Origin: Rotaria sordida
Lineage: Eukaryota; Rotifera; Eurotatoria; Philodinida; Philodinidae
DNA: 64,000 bases
Assembly (NCBI GenBank): GCA_905250125.1
Contig: CAJNOL010000053.1
Location: 248,749-312,748, forward strand
Direction: 5' to 3'
The notes under the pieces were generated by a model. The model had not been told where the DNA came from. It searched no databases and saw nothing but the letters and a program-made list of their open reading frames with translations. Positions 11,871-24,986 of this stretch are shown here, piece after piece. A program made the translations under genes and the position numbers. Within the stretch, counting starts at the first letter, position 1. Each line of letters opens with the position of its first letter.

Positions 11871-14800
11871 CCTTGTTTCCATATTAAGAAAAATTAAGTT
11901 CCAAAGAATGAGAATAATATTTCCTTTTTCTTTTTTAGATAAACAAGTTACAAACTTGTATAAAAATTAACTGCTAAAATTAATAATATCACAGTTCCTT
12001 GCAACGGAAGAAGATTCAAAAGATGAAGAACGGAAAATATTAAAAAAGAGACTGAAGAAGAAAAATGACGACACCATCAAACAAAAAACAACTTTTCTTT
12101 CTATCCACTGAGTAACAAATAAAAAGAAAAATTTTTTTCACTATGTCAACTCGTCTGAAAACAAGATAAAAAGAAAACAATTTTTTCATGCATGCATTAA
12201 AAGTGACAATTGTTGACGACCATCGAAAGAATTCAAAGAAAGTGAAGCGTTAGAGATACACATTTTTCCAGATAGTCACTAAATAATACTTAAATAATTT
12301 ATTTCTGAAATTTTTTATGCAGTAAATAGCAAGATGAGTTGATGATTGGAATCTAAGAAAAGATTTTATTCTAAATTTTATGTTAAAGACTGAAAAGTAA
12401 AAATTTCAATTAACAAGGTTTCATAGTTAGTAACGTTTATAATTATATCCGATTATGTAATCAATACCAGAGTGATTCAATTTAAGAATTCCTTCCTACC
12501 AGCATTCCATTGTATAAAATACATGTAAGATGCGTGATAGTTTATAATATTTATTGACATTTGTATACGCGTTAATTAATGCATGTACTTCTATATACGC
12601 TAAGCAACATTTCTTATGTGCTTCACCGGTTCCATCTAATTATGTAACATGAATTAGAATACAATGGATTAATGTCGTGTTTGAAAGAATTAACTATAAT
12701 GATGAAATCTGATCAATTCACACAAGGAATTATTGTTAAGATAACGATTTCTACAAGGTTTTCAGAAAAATAGATTTCTAAGTTTACCTTACAAATCAAC
12801 TAGTTCAGTGTCACCTTATTTTTCAGGTACAACTTATAGTCTTTGCTTATCATAAAATTTTTCTAGATATAATAAATAAATTTGTTTCAAAATCTTTAAG
12901 ACCTATGATTTGTAGAATATATATTTATATTTTCTATATTTTATCTTTAAATATTACAAATGTTTTTAAGTTATTCGTAAAATAATGGAAATAGAACTTA
13001 CATTCGGATAGATAGGATTAAATGAAGTTAGTAACTAGAAAATTCTATTCATTATTCGTAAAATCTCTTACGATTTCTTTTGATACTTCTCAAAGCAGGT
13101 AATATATCGATTTTTCTCTAAATTAAACTAAACTAATGAATTAAAAAATACCTTGAGTAGATGTGAATAAACTTAAAAATTAAAATAATTAAAATACACA
13201 GAAATAAAAACGATTGTATATCCACATTATCAAAAATCAGAGAAGAAAAGCGTTAGAATGCGAAGACAAAGTGAAAAAGAAAAAAGAAAAAAAGCAAAAG
13301 GAAAAAAATGAGAAACATAGTTACTGTAAAAAGGAAAACCTAACAAGTAACCAGGAAACATGCAAATTTATGGTAATATATATTTCTCTTATTTGTTTAA
13401 AAATGGCTACTTCTTGGAAACTTTCAAAAGTGTTGAAATAGGGAGGAAGTATAGTGTTGAGCAACAAAGAATGGCTTTTTTCAGTGACTGATATAATCAT
13501 CATCAGGCATAAAGTAATGGTAGTTACAAAGAAAAATGTTGACGACGATCTATTCGTGAATTTTCATTGAAAAGAAAAGAAGGAAAAGAAAAATAATGTC
13601 GATAAAAATCTTATATTAGTAAAGAAGCAAAGTAAAAGAAATAAATGCACTGAAAACTGTCGAATAATTTGATGAAAAAAGAAGATTGCTGTAATAAGAT
13701 TAAAAATAAAAATAAATTACATAATATGATTAATTCATGAGCTAAAATTTATTTAATAAATTTTTTAAGATGTATTATATATTGATACAATATTTGAAGT
13801 GTTTTATTATTCAGTATCAATTATAGATGATTTACGATTCATCATTATCAATTCTTTTATTTTTATTTTTGTTAAATATTGATTGAATAATGATATTTAT
13901 GCTTACATAACATTATTATTTCTGTATTATACAAATTATAAACATCTTGTTTAGATTAAAAAGAAAATCAGATTCTTTGATGATTTCTATCTCAAGATGC
14001 ATCAAAGATTACATTTTAAATAGACTGTATTGTGATGTAAGAGTATGATTTTATTCAAATCAAATATTAGTCTTAATGTCGTATTATTCGTAACTAGTGA
14101 AAATACAACTATTAGAAATCAATATTTGATCAAGGCAATAGCAACCATAAAAGTATTTACCAGGATGAATTTATAATAATTTCTCTTATATTTGCATTTG
14201 ATATCGGTTCGGTGAATATCGTTATGTTATTATAGTCTAATGAAAAATTTATTTTGCGAGTCATAGTCTTAATATAGCTGTTCCCATTTCCTTCAAAATT
14301 TTAAAAAATATTTCATACATACGTATACATTTGATGAATAATTATTCTTTTAAAAATATCATGAAAATCATCTATTTAATCGAGTACCTTTTTATTTTTT
14401 TGTGAATTGAACATGTTCATACTATGCATTTGATGTTAGTATCATTGTACTAAAATTCTCAATTATTGATTTGTATACAATGAATTCGAATAATGATTTA
14501 CTCCATAAGCATTCGAAAAGACATATCAATATTGATGATTTCTGACATTATTTGTCGATTGATCAGAGTATAAATGAATTATATCAATTACTTATGGTTG
14601 CAAGAATATCTCACAAATAAAACTAATACAACATCATAGCCATTTTTCCAGAGAAGCAAATCAAATCAATATAATTTGCTTTGATTCGAAGTTACATCAA
14701 TGATCCATAAGAAATTAATCATCCAACATATGTAACATTTTATAACTGATCTAATCTTTTATCGATAAGATATATCTTTACAAAAAGAAATAGCTTCTCA

Positions 14801-15058
14801 TTTATCTGAAACGACCCGTCACTATGTAGTATGATATCGATTTCATATGACATTTACCATTTCTAATAGTATTTGTTTGATTATCTCTAACACGATATGA
14901 TAACTCATGTTTCATGTTTACAAAAATAATTATTGTTTGATAAACATAAAATTTATTACTTACAAGATTTATTATTTTGTAAAAAAAAAGAAAGGATTGT
15001 TTTTCAGTATAAAATAGAAGAAGAATATATGTTCTATTATTTCTTTTCTTTTTTTATA
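11871..15058. other. Long AT-rich gene desert
   Basis: About 3.2 kb with A/T homopolymer runs. The only ORFs (about 13,214-13,441 and 13,321-13,503) are Lys-rich low-complexity products of A-runs. No promoter, repeat pair or RNA gene was recognised. Confidence 0.6.
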
Positions 15059-15698
15059 TCAATCTCGTTTACATTCATGAAGATCAAGTAGAATAACAAT
15101 AGAAAGATATCCAAGATGTTTTTCTTTATCATGTACAGTAACATGATATGTTTTATTTAATTTTGAAAATGAATCAATAACTTGAAATAATGTTTCTGGT
15201 GGTTGAAATGTTGGATATTGATCTGATTTTAAAGGATTATTTTGTTCCAGAGTATCTATTATAGCTAAACGCCGATCTTTTAAATCCGAACTTCGTACTT
15301 TATATAATTTTCTTCCAATAACAATTGTATAAAGACAATTATTATAACCACAAAAATCATATCCTAATTGACCAAAAAGAGTTTTTTCATTCAATTCATT
15401 ATTTACTATATATATTAAATATTTTCGAGGTGTATTTGGATCTGGCTCTATAATACAAAATTCATCATCAATATATTTTGATGTTGGATTTGATAATTTA
15501 ACACTAGAAGAAAAAAAAAGAATATCGTATGTAGAAAAAAAGAAAGAAATAAAATAAAAATAAAGTTAATTATTACTTGAATTGACCAATACATTCTTTA
15601 GAAGGTGTAACTTTTACTGTGTATACTATTTTTGAACCACTAACAATTTCAAATTTTTCTTTACCGAATGAAAATTGTCGTGAAATTGTGTATTTCAT
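15059..15698 (-). CDS. Small two-exon protein, possibly LURP-one/tubby-C-like
   Basis: Exon 1 (15577-15698) and exon 2 (15059-15503) join across a 73-bp intron (GTAATA...CTAG) in frame to give 188 residues. The protein starts MKYTISRQFSFGKEKFEIVS followed by GSKIVYTVKV, and alternates short beta strands with charged turns (for example YTIVIGRKLYKVRSSDLKDR). This pattern of 'F..G.kFeI.....vY.V' is like the LURP-one/tubby-C beta-barrel superfamily, but I do not recognise a specific orthologue and the call is inference. There is no signal peptide or transmembrane segment. Both splice sites are canonical and the length is a whole number of codons, so the gene model itself is good. Confidence 0.6.
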
Positions 15699-16100
15699 TT
15701 GTTTCTAATCGTGTATATGTATATAATGAAGTAGAAGATGAAATATAAGAATTTAATGATGTTTGCGCTTGTTGATGGTTTATTTGTTGAATATATAATT
15801 GTATTTTGTTTCGTTCTGTGTTTGACCTTCTATTTACAAGATATTTTCATTATTACACTGAATGATGAGGCCGAGAGTCTTATGTTGTTCTTCGTTGATG
15901 TTAAGAAACGACAAATATTACTGATGGAAGTAACGTTCTTTTTTTCTCTTTTTTTTTTTTTCATTCGTTATTATTACATTCCGTATTCCTCTCCGTTGTT
16001 TTCTCTTGCTTCTCTTTTTTTTGTCCTCGTCTATTGAGGAAAATAGTAGCACTTCTCTAGTGAATTGCAAAAAAAATATAATAATAATGTCGCCTTCTTC

Positions 16101-16133
<33 letters not shown>

Positions 16134-16877
16134 AGGCGCGAAAACGATTGATTTTAGTGTAGATTATTGTTTACATTGTTCGAATAGTAGCAGAATAAAT
16201 ATTGACATTTTCATTAGAGCTTCTCATACTCATCACTATTAACAAGGTAAAATTAAAAAGACAAAGTTTCATTTTATATTAATTTTGATTATTATACAAA
16301 AAAGTAGAATGCCATTTTTGATATCAATAAAACATGCTTTTAAAATTGATAATTCTGCATATGTTCTCTTTTTATTATGTAAACATATATGTAAATGTAT
16401 GTGTATATATTAATATATATATACATACATATGCATGTAGATAAAAAGGACTAATGTATTTTTAAAGGTAAATTCCAAAAGAAGAAAAAAAAAACAATTA
16501 AAAATGAGATTGAAATAACAAAAGCAGCCAGCGTAGAAAAATGAGAACTGTGATCAAGAAGTATTGTAGTAAGCGATATTAAATGTTCTTGCAGCACAGT
16601 AAGTGAAAAATAGAGCTATGATGTAAAGAATAAAAAACCAATTTTATATAAATGATGATGAAGAGAAAAATTATATGAATGCCAAATAATTCTTGTCAAG
16701 CAATCTTAATGTCGATCCTACAAAAAAGAAAAAGAAAAACAAAACAATTTGAAATCGTTTCTTCTAAATAATTCATTGATACACAGTCAAAATTCACAAT
16801 TGATTAATAACCTCATACCATAAGCATTCACAAATAGTTTAGTGACTACTCTTACCGATTTCATTATTAGTAGAATT
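15699..16877. other. Intergenic DNA with simple repeats
   Basis: It contains an (AT)n(AG)n microsatellite at about 16,101-16,133 and TA-rich runs at 16,400-16,440. The ORFs here are low-complexity. It separates the start of the small 15-kb gene from the 3' end of the ARFGAP gene. Confidence 0.6.
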
Positions 16878-19800
16878 TTATTTTTTCTGTAAAAAAAAAT
16901 ATTTGAATTTTTTATGATGAAATTTGAAGAGAGAAAAAAAAAGGTGCAGTTTATTTTTTTTTTTTGTTTATTATTCGTACCTGAATGCTTGACATAACAC
17001 TACTGGCTAATGATGATAATTTAGTAGCTGCTTTTGAGACACCGTCTTTAAAATCAGTTGTCATGCCTGATAAATCAGGACCGTGATAAGTTGAACGATC
17101 TTGTTTTCTTTTATTTGGATCATCAAAAAACTCTTCACTTGAAATACTTGTGTTTCCTTGAAAGCGTGATATTACATTGTTTTGATTCTACAAGAAACCA
17201 AATTAAAAAGAAAAAAAATAGTTTTTTTTTCAGCATCAAATTTTCATTTATAAAAAGGAGATTATTTTATTATTATTATTAATATATGATCAAATTCAAA
17301 TTTGACAGTTACAGATACAAGCATTTGCAATAGAAGTTTGGTTTAGATTAGCAGGTGCACGCTACCAGAAAATGTCGGTTAGTAAGAAAAAGACCCAAGA
17401 ACAAAACAAATGCTTGACTTTTTTTTTGTTGTTTATATTGAAAAACATGCAGCGAAAAAATATAATGAAAATTGGTATGAATATTTCTTTTTTGATTTTA
17501 TTAATACATGTACGACGATCACATACGTACATCGGAATCTTTATTAAAAAATTGATCACTTGATATAGCTTTAGCATTGGAAAAACGTTTTTGTGCATCA
17601 CTATTATTTCCTTCGCCATAAGATGTAGATGATTGATTTTTTGATTTGGATGATGTACTAATTATGAAAAAAAAATAAACATAATATTTTATTTAAACTT
17701 TTTGTATACCTAGCAGTATCATTAATGGAATATGATGAACTATTCGTTCCACTAAATCCAAAATCTTTAGTTGGAGTGTTTCGATCAATAATTTCCCAAT
17801 CAGTATTGAATGTATCCGTATTTTTTGATGATGATTTTGGTTTAAATAAATCATCATCTAGTCTATGTAAAATCAAGAAAAAAAACAAAATGAAAACTTG
17901 ATAGATTAAAATAGTTATCATGTTTTATTTTTTTGTTAAACAAATTTTTCTCTGTGATTATTTTTATGTTAATTAAAAATTAGTCAATTATCTAATAAAA
18001 GAATTAATAATTATTATCATCAGTAATTATTCTTATTTTATGAAATAATCTCGAATGATTCAAGTATCAACAATATGAGAAAAGATATATGTAATATTTG
18101 AGTTTCTTTTGAAAATTATTGTTTTCATTAGTTTTTATTGTAACAATACATTAATAATCTTCATGTTTCATAATGGATGATATATTTCATCTCAACTAAT
18201 AAAATATGCACTGAAATTTATCATAACTCGTTATGATTTACATATGAGGCAATTATTCAGGCAGAACTATCAATAGTTTTCCTAAAAATTTCACACACGA
18301 GGGACTACAGGGACTTATTTTTTTCTAGGGAACTCATTTCTTTATTGAGGATTTATTGTGATTTATTAATATTGATGCTATCCCAGTATACTCACATCAA
18401 CACCCACACTCACATTCACACCCACACCCACACCTACACCCGCACCCACACCTTCACTCTCACCCACACCCTCATCCACATTCTGTATGTAGTGAGGAAC
18501 TGTATGGGATTTATCTCAAAGTGCCTACGGACTTATTGAAAAATTCCAAAGAAATAAGTCCCGGTAGCTGCTGGACCTATGCACTCAAGTTTGAATAGAC
18601 TGTGAATATTTGAAGATAAATGAATTTTCGTCATCTCGTTCTTAGTTAAATCTAGTTATAATTAAATAGAAGAATAAGTTAAATAGCTAAGCATTATATT
18701 TAATAAGACAAATCTTTCTCTCGCTTCTTTTCAAAATTCAAATAATTAAAGTGTTAGAATAGTACATGCATAACTATTATTAATTCTATGAGTACTTATT
18801 AGAACTCTCATCATTTTGATCATCATCTTTCGATGATAACATATCATAACTAAATAATAAATTGAATTATAAATTGATTAATAACTTCAAATACATACTT
18901 TGATCGACTACTAAAACCAGATGGTTCAAAATCATCAAAAAAATCTCGATTTCGTGGTGCAAGAGAAACATTTCTTGTTGCTGTTACACCTTCTTGTTGA
19001 ATTGTTTGCATATCAGTCATAGCACTATGACTTACACCACTAAATCAACAAAAATTCTGATGTAACTATTGTTTTTTTAATTAGAAATAACGGATGGTTC
19101 ATAAATAATAGGACAATTTGAATTTCCGTTTTTGGAGAGCGGAAACACGGTTTAAAAGTATCATTTTAAGCTAAACCGATAGTTTTGTAGGACGAAAAGT
19201 TCTCTATCGAATAATCCTTAAAATAGTGTCGTTAAACTGTGTTACTGTCTTCAAAAGAAGATCAAAGTGTCCCATTCTTTATGGATCGCCCACTCGTAAC
19301 ATCTTACCTTCGACTACCAAAACCCATGCCAAGACGTTCCATTTGTTCAGCTTTCTTAGGATTTGATTGTTTTAATTTGGCTTCTTCTACTTCACGTTGT
19401 TTATTAATATCTTGATAAGCAAATTTAAGATTTGCCCTAAAATATAAAAATTATTAAACTATTTTTATCATAAATATTTTTCTTACATTTGTTTTTCAAT
19501 TTGTTTTTCGGTTTCTTCACGATTTTTAAGTTCAAAATGAACTTGTTGTTCACGTAATTTTTCTTGTTCTTGAACATTACGTTCGATTTCTTTGAAATCA
19601 GTTGTTACTTTTTGTGCACCAAAACCTTTCTATAGAAACAAAATAAAAAAAATAAATTTTATGTTTGTCAACAAAAACAAAAAGAAGAAAAAACCAATCA
19701 AAATTGACAATATAGTTAAATTAACAAACCTTTTTCGCTGCTGGTGCTCGCCGTTGACCAATAGTTGTTTTTTTTGGATCGAGTGTTTTTACTGAACCAT

Positions 19801-20691
19801 CATTATTCAAAATACTTGGATCAACAGATGGTCCTTCTGTTTGTTGTTCAGCTAAAAATAAAAATAAACCATAGAAATTGAAGAATAAGTAAATAGAAAT
19901 AATTTACTCTTATCAAGACTTTGATTACTGGAATGTGAAGAAGCTGTTATACTATCATCCCAACCAGTTTTAGTTAATACTTGAGAATGTTCATGAAAGA
20001 AATCACCTTCTTTCTTTTCACCTGTCAATTGACTATGTTCATTCTTATGTCCATCATCAAGAAAAAGCTAAAGAAAATATTTTAAAAAAAATATGATTAA
20101 AATAATTTTTTTTTCTTCATTATTTGATTACTTTAGTTCCATATTGTTTCATTGCTTTAGTAGCAAGTTGATGAAGTTTTTCACGATAAAGTTGTGCCGC
20201 TCGACTATTATATTTTTGCTGAATATCTTTTGATTGACAGCCATGTTGTTGAAAAAATGCTTCCTAAAAAGCAAAAAAAAAACATCAAATTTAGAAATTT
20301 CATTAATCATTAAAAGATAATCTACTAACAGCATTAGCATTTCCACCAACTTGCATAGCTCTTAATATAAAAGAAAATAACGATCAAAATTTCATACATA
20401 AATATAACATACCGAAGTTGAACCCATCCCCAATTAGTATCAAGATTAGTTGAACGAATAAATGATAAATGAACACCAAGACCACGATGTCTTGCCGAAC
20501 AATCAATACATAAAAATACACCATATGTAATTGATGCCCAGGTGGGATTTTTTGAATCACAATCGAAACACATCTATCAATACATATATAAGTGACATAA
20601 TTAAAAGATTACATTGACAAACCTTATTAGCAGGAATTGCTCTTAATCGTTTAAAAATTGCATCAATGTCTGATTTAGTAGGTTCTTCCAT
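16878..20691 (-). CDS. ARFGAP2/3: ARF GTPase-activating protein, ARFGAP2/3 (Glo3) type
   Basis: The start [20 protein letters not shown] is at 20691. It leads into the ArfGAP zinc finger [24 protein letters not shown] (C-x2-C-x16-C-x2-C), followed by [14 protein letters not shown] with the catalytic-type Arg. Later exons give a charged coiled coil with [20 protein letters not shown] (about 19,500-19,600) and the Glo3-type repeats ISSDQFF (17,540) and [17 protein letters not shown] (17,130-17,170). The last exon appears to be 16878-16886 after an acceptor at 16887-16888, giving the end ...SSIQKK. Known role: GTP hydrolysis on Arf1 for COPI coat dynamics at the Golgi. About a dozen short exons; two longer introns hold the telomere-like tract (18,391) and a MITE (19,092). 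Head-to-head with NUP98. Confidence 0.9.
18391..18482. repeat. Interstitial degenerate CCCACA tract (telomere-like)
   Basis: Some 90 bp of imperfect 6-mers on the + strand (cacccacactcacattcaca, then cccacacccacacctacacc, then cgcacccacaccttcactct). The complement of the unit is TGTGGG, which I recall as the telomere unit of the bdelloid Adineta vaga. It lies in an ARFGAP intron, flanked at 18,300-18,330 and 18,545-18,570 by short inverted words (gggacttatttttt / aaagaaataagtccc), so it may sit inside a small element. Confidence 0.7.
19092..19291. mobile_element. MITE-like element, about 200 bp, in an ARFGAP intron
   Basis: Terminal inverted repeats of about 30 bp: left ggatggttcataaataatag gives way to gacaatttga, and the right end read in reverse complement is ggcgatccataaagaatggg then acactttga. 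There is no ORF. The intron is otherwise short, so the element accounts for most of its length. Confidence 0.7.
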
Positions 20692-21374
20692 TATTCTAAG
20701 AAATTAATATAATCTGTATTTATTTATTTTTCGTTATAAAATCAATAAATCTATAAATGAAAAACCAGCTAATCTTGGTTACTCTTAAATAGATTTTGTT
20801 TGAAACTAAAAGCAAATAAACGAACTGTGAATAATGAATGACAACAACGATCGATGTATTATATTATTCGTTAAGTGTATAATTAATATGTACCAATTAA
20901 TTTGAAGATCATTAATACAAATGAATATCTATAAAATAAAATTAAAATTTACAAACTTGAACTTATTTATTCATTTAAAATTAGATTTAAATTAAATGTA
21001 TTAAAAATAATAATACGACATCTATTAAATGATGTTATTTGTTATTAAATTATCCTGTTAAGAATTAATGCAGAACGAAAGAGTAAGTTTCACAGTAACA
21101 ACTGTTGTGGAAAAAAAACTTTGAGTCACAACTTGATATAATTGCGCAACGTTTACCATTACCATGACTGGTGCAATTTTGACATCTGAGTCATTTAAGT
21201 TATTATATATGGTTTGACAGCATCCGTCAATAATCATTCCCATATCCACAATGTCTATGAAAGATACATGGTTGTAGATATTCAATTTTTATTAAAGCTT
21301 TTTTTGCTTATTATTTTCAGTATTTAATATTCTATTCACAATTATAACTAAAGCTTCGACAAAATTTAGAACTC
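20692..21374. promoter_or_regulatory. Divergent intergenic region between ARFGAP and NUP98
   Basis: A 683-bp AT-rich region between two head-to-head genes, so it should hold both promoters. I see no certain TATA box or other defined element; TA-rich runs are too common here to be informative. The minus-strand ORF at 21,058-21,285 has no recognisable content. An acceptor-like attttcag at about 21,313-21,320 leaves open an extra 5' NUP98 exon. Confidence 0.5.
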
Positions 21375-24300
21375 ATGTTTATTTTTACGGGTAAAACACC
21401 AGCATCTACTACTGCAGTAAATTCAACATTTACATTGTCTTCTGCGACTGGATCACAACCACCAATTACATCTGGTACTTCATCTGTACCACAACCTTTT
21501 ACATTCACTGCTGGTGCACAAAATACACTAACTGCTAATCAATTTGGCAATTCATCAACATCAACTACTCCTGCTAATTTTACACCTGCAAGTATGAAAG
21601 GAACAATGTAATTGATGATTTTATTTTAACGATTTGTATTTTTAGATTTTGGTGGTACATCTATATTTGGTACAAATCAAGCAGTACCAGCAACACAACC
21701 AACAAATATCTTTGCTTCAAACACCACAGGAACACCATTTAAATTTGGTCCGGCATCTACACAAGGTACGTTTTTCGTTTTTTACTTTTTAAAAAATTGA
21801 AATTATTGACAATTTTCAATCGTCATTTCATATAAGACGTAGTTTATATCTTCAATTTTCTTTCATCAAAAAAACAAGCAAATTTATCAGTAATAATTTT
21901 TTTTCTTATTTATTTAGCAACATCTTCTATTGCATCAACAACGTCAACAATGTCCAATAGTAATAATACTTCAGCAACAACAATTCCATCTCTCTTTGGC
22001 ACAACAACAAACCCAGGTCCATTTCGTACAGCAACAACGAACCTAGCTCCATTTGGCACAACAACAAACCCAAGTCCATTTGGTGCAGCAACAACGAATC
22101 TAGCTCCATTTGGTACAACAACTTCGGGTCCCTTCGGCGCAACAACTTCGGGTCCATTTGGCACAACAACAAACCCAAGCCCATTTGGTACAGCAACAAC
22201 GAATCTAGCTCCATTTGGCACAACAACTTCGGGTCCCTTCAGCGCAACAACTTCGGGTCCCTTTGGTACAACAACTTCAGGTCCCTTCGGTAGAACAACT
22301 TCGGGTCCATTTGGCACAACAACAAACCCAGGTCCATTTGGTACAGCAACAGCAAATTCAGCTCCATTTGGCACAACAACAGCAAATCCAACTCTATTTG
22401 GCACAACAACTTCGGGCTTGTTTGGCACAACAAATTCTATGAAATATACTACATCAGGTAGTTTATCTAATCAAGCGTTTCTAGCTACAGCAGGAACATC
22501 AACAACTCCGTTTGCATCTGGTACAAATACAGCATTGACAATGAATGCATTTAGAACGTCAAATCCAACACAAACTAATCTAGTTGGTACTGCAACATCT
22601 GGAGTACCGATCACGACATCAGGTTTTGGGTCAACAATATTAACAAAACCATTAGATGTTCAGTCAAATACAACTCAAACATTATATAGTAAGTATTCGA
22701 TAAAGTAACATCTGAAGATAAATTGTTTTTTTTTGTGACTTTTTAAGATTTTCCACCGAATACAAATACATCGACATCATTTAAATTTGGACCTCCAACG
22801 GCTGCCAACACAAGTATATTGCCACAATCAACGACAGCAACATCCCAGAATAGCACTTTTCCAATTACTACAACAAATAATATTAATGTTCCTACTACAA
22901 CAACAATACCATTTTCAGTTCTATCATCTGCAACAAATATTTTTCAAACTAATGTACCAGCAACGACAACTACATCTACTTTCAATCCTTCATTGTTTAC
23001 AGGTTTACCTGTAACACAAAATCAACCAACTATGACATCATCATCATCATCAACAATGATATCTCAAGTACAAAAACAAGAACAAAATACTGAACAATCA
23101 ATTTCAACGATTCAACAGCAATTTCTTGCTGCATCACTTCTTGATCCCTATGCTAATCGTGGAAAAAAAGATTTTTCTAGTATTGATCAAATTGAAGTAC
23201 CTATAGAACCTGCTGTAGTTTCAACTCTACCAGCAACAACCATCACGACAACAGTAACAACATCAACACCAATGCCGAATACACTTTCAATACAAACAAA
23301 TTTTCGAAAAGGATCATCAACTCATTCATTAGTTGATATTAATTTTAAGTTAAAACCTGTTTCATCATCACCAACACTAAATGATACTATAAAACCATCT
23401 AATCAACAGTCAACAATATCAACCGGACAAATGAAAAGTACATTAAAAGAAAATTTTACTGATGAAGAAGAACTTGTTTTACTTGGCCAAACTAAAATAT
23501 CCAAATTACGTTTATCAAATGCTATTATTGATCCATCATATCAATCTAATTCTATTCGTTCACTTTATCCTTCAAGACGTCTAGTTGAACTTGAAAATTT
23601 AATTAATATAAGACCACCATCTTCTCCAAAAACAACAGTTAATAACCAACGAATATCACATTCAGCAAGTAAGCCTATCTGAATATATGACATGAACATT
23701 AACTTTTTTCTTTAATTTTATAGATGAAAATCGTGATTTATCACCAAATCATCATTCAAATTCATCGATTGTTTCTCCACAATTATCATCACCAATAATT
23801 CAACGTAAAGCAAAACAAAATTCTCAAGATTATCATTTACCAATTTTAACTCGTAATAATTATTATATGAAACCAACTATATCCGAATTAAAATCTTTAT
23901 TTAATGATAATGGTGAATGTATTCTTTCACAATTTACTGTTGGACATGAAAAATATGGTTCTGTAACGTTTTATGGTCAAATTAATGTTACTGGTCTTAA
24001 TCTTGATGAAATTAGTAAGTAATAGAAATTCAAATATATTCATTTAAATATATACATATATTATTTTTTTGTTTTTAGTTGAAATTAATCGTCATGAAGT
24101 TATTGTTTATCCAGATGATAATAATAAACCATTAGTTGGTAAAGAATTAAATCTTCCATCTCGTATAACATTACTTGATGTTTATCCAATTGATCGAAGT
24201 ACACGTGAAGAAATAACTGATATTGAACGTATAAAAGCATTGAATTATAATGATTATTTACGTACAATAACTAAAAAATTTGATGGAGAATTTATTAATT

Positions 24301-24513
24301 ATGGAATTCATGATGGATCTTGGACATTTACGGTAGAAAAAAAAATTTAATTTAATTCTAAATATAGCACTTGTTTTTTTGTTTTGTTTTTAGGTTAAAC
24401 ATTTTACACGTTATGGTCTTGATGATAATCAAAATGATTTTATTGTTAAATCAAAAATAGTTAATCAACCAATAATTACTTCAAATTTTATTGAATATGA
24501 TGAAACAATGTAA
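21375..24513 (+). CDS. NUP98: Nucleoporin Nup98 (FG repeats plus autoproteolytic domain, no Nup96)
   Basis: Exons 21375-21591, 21646-21765, 21918-22688, 22748-23668, 23724-24014, 24079-24332 and 24394-24513 join in frame to 897 residues. The N-terminal two thirds are Thr/Ser/Asn-rich with many xFG units (PFGT, LFGT, FKFGP), typical of pore-lining FG domains. The C-terminal part is the Nup98 autoproteolytic domain: NNYYMKPTISELKSLFND, CILSQFTVGHEKYGSVTFYG, LDEIIEINRHEVIVYPDDNN, then WTFTVKHFTRYGL. The self-cleavage step in this family falls at HF/S; here it is HF/T. The protein ends about 26 residues later, so there is no fused Nup96. I see no clear GLEBS (Rae1-binding) motif. Known role: nuclear pore permeability barrier. 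The 5' end is uncertain because Nup98 usually starts with FG units immediately. Confidence 0.9.
21990..22440 (+). repeat. In-frame tandem minisatellite coding for PFG-TTTSG / TTTNP units
   Basis: A degenerate repeat of about 24-39 bp (consensus around ccatttggcacaacaacttc) is iterated some 15 times inside the third NUP98 exon and yields the FG motifs. All alternative frames and the opposite strand are therefore open too, which creates several spurious ORFs. Copy number is likely to vary between alleles. Confidence 0.85.
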
Positions 24514-24837
24514 AATGAAAGTAAGCTGAATGTTTAGAACAAATAAAATATATTTTAGTCTTATGTTCTGAACAAACAGCATAAAGTATTTTAAACAAGA
24601 GATTATATTTATAAAATGAAAATAACTAATATGAATTATTAGAGATTTTATTATGTATTTTTTTAAAATAAAATATTTTCAGAAAGAAATCTTATACTAA
24701 CATAAGTTAACAAAAAATTTTTTTTCGTATCAATAACATTCCTGAGACTCATAAGTAACTCTCTCGCTTATAAGTATATATACGATAGTAGAGGATCAAA
24801 GTACTTGACATCAGCATTAATAGGGAACTAATAATAT

Positions 24838-24927
24838 AAAATCCCTCTTCACAGTAGAAGACCTCTGAAAATTTGTACGCTTGGACATCATAGAAGACTT
24901 GAGATCTTCTATTGTGGAGAGGGATTT
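24838..24927. mobile_element. 90-bp hairpin element
   Basis: The left arm aaatccctcttcacagtaga continues to agacctc; the right arm read in reverse complement is aaatccctctccacaataga then agatctc, i.e. about 27 bp with three mismatches. It is the smallest of the inverted-repeat elements in the window. It lies just beyond the 3' end of NUP98. Confidence 0.65.
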
Positions 24928-24986
24928 ACAAAAAATAATCAAAAATTATCTATTTCTCTTTGCAATTCTGTTATTAATAGGCAGTA

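Noticed and set aside
18391..18482. A chromosome end at this position
   Set aside because: The tract is short, degenerate and flanked on both sides by exons of the same ARFGAP gene.
21910..22442. Open frames on the minus strand and in the other + frames across the NUP98 repeat
   Set aside because: They are by-products of the in-frame tandem repeat; only the + frame giving PFG units connects to the conserved C-terminal domain.
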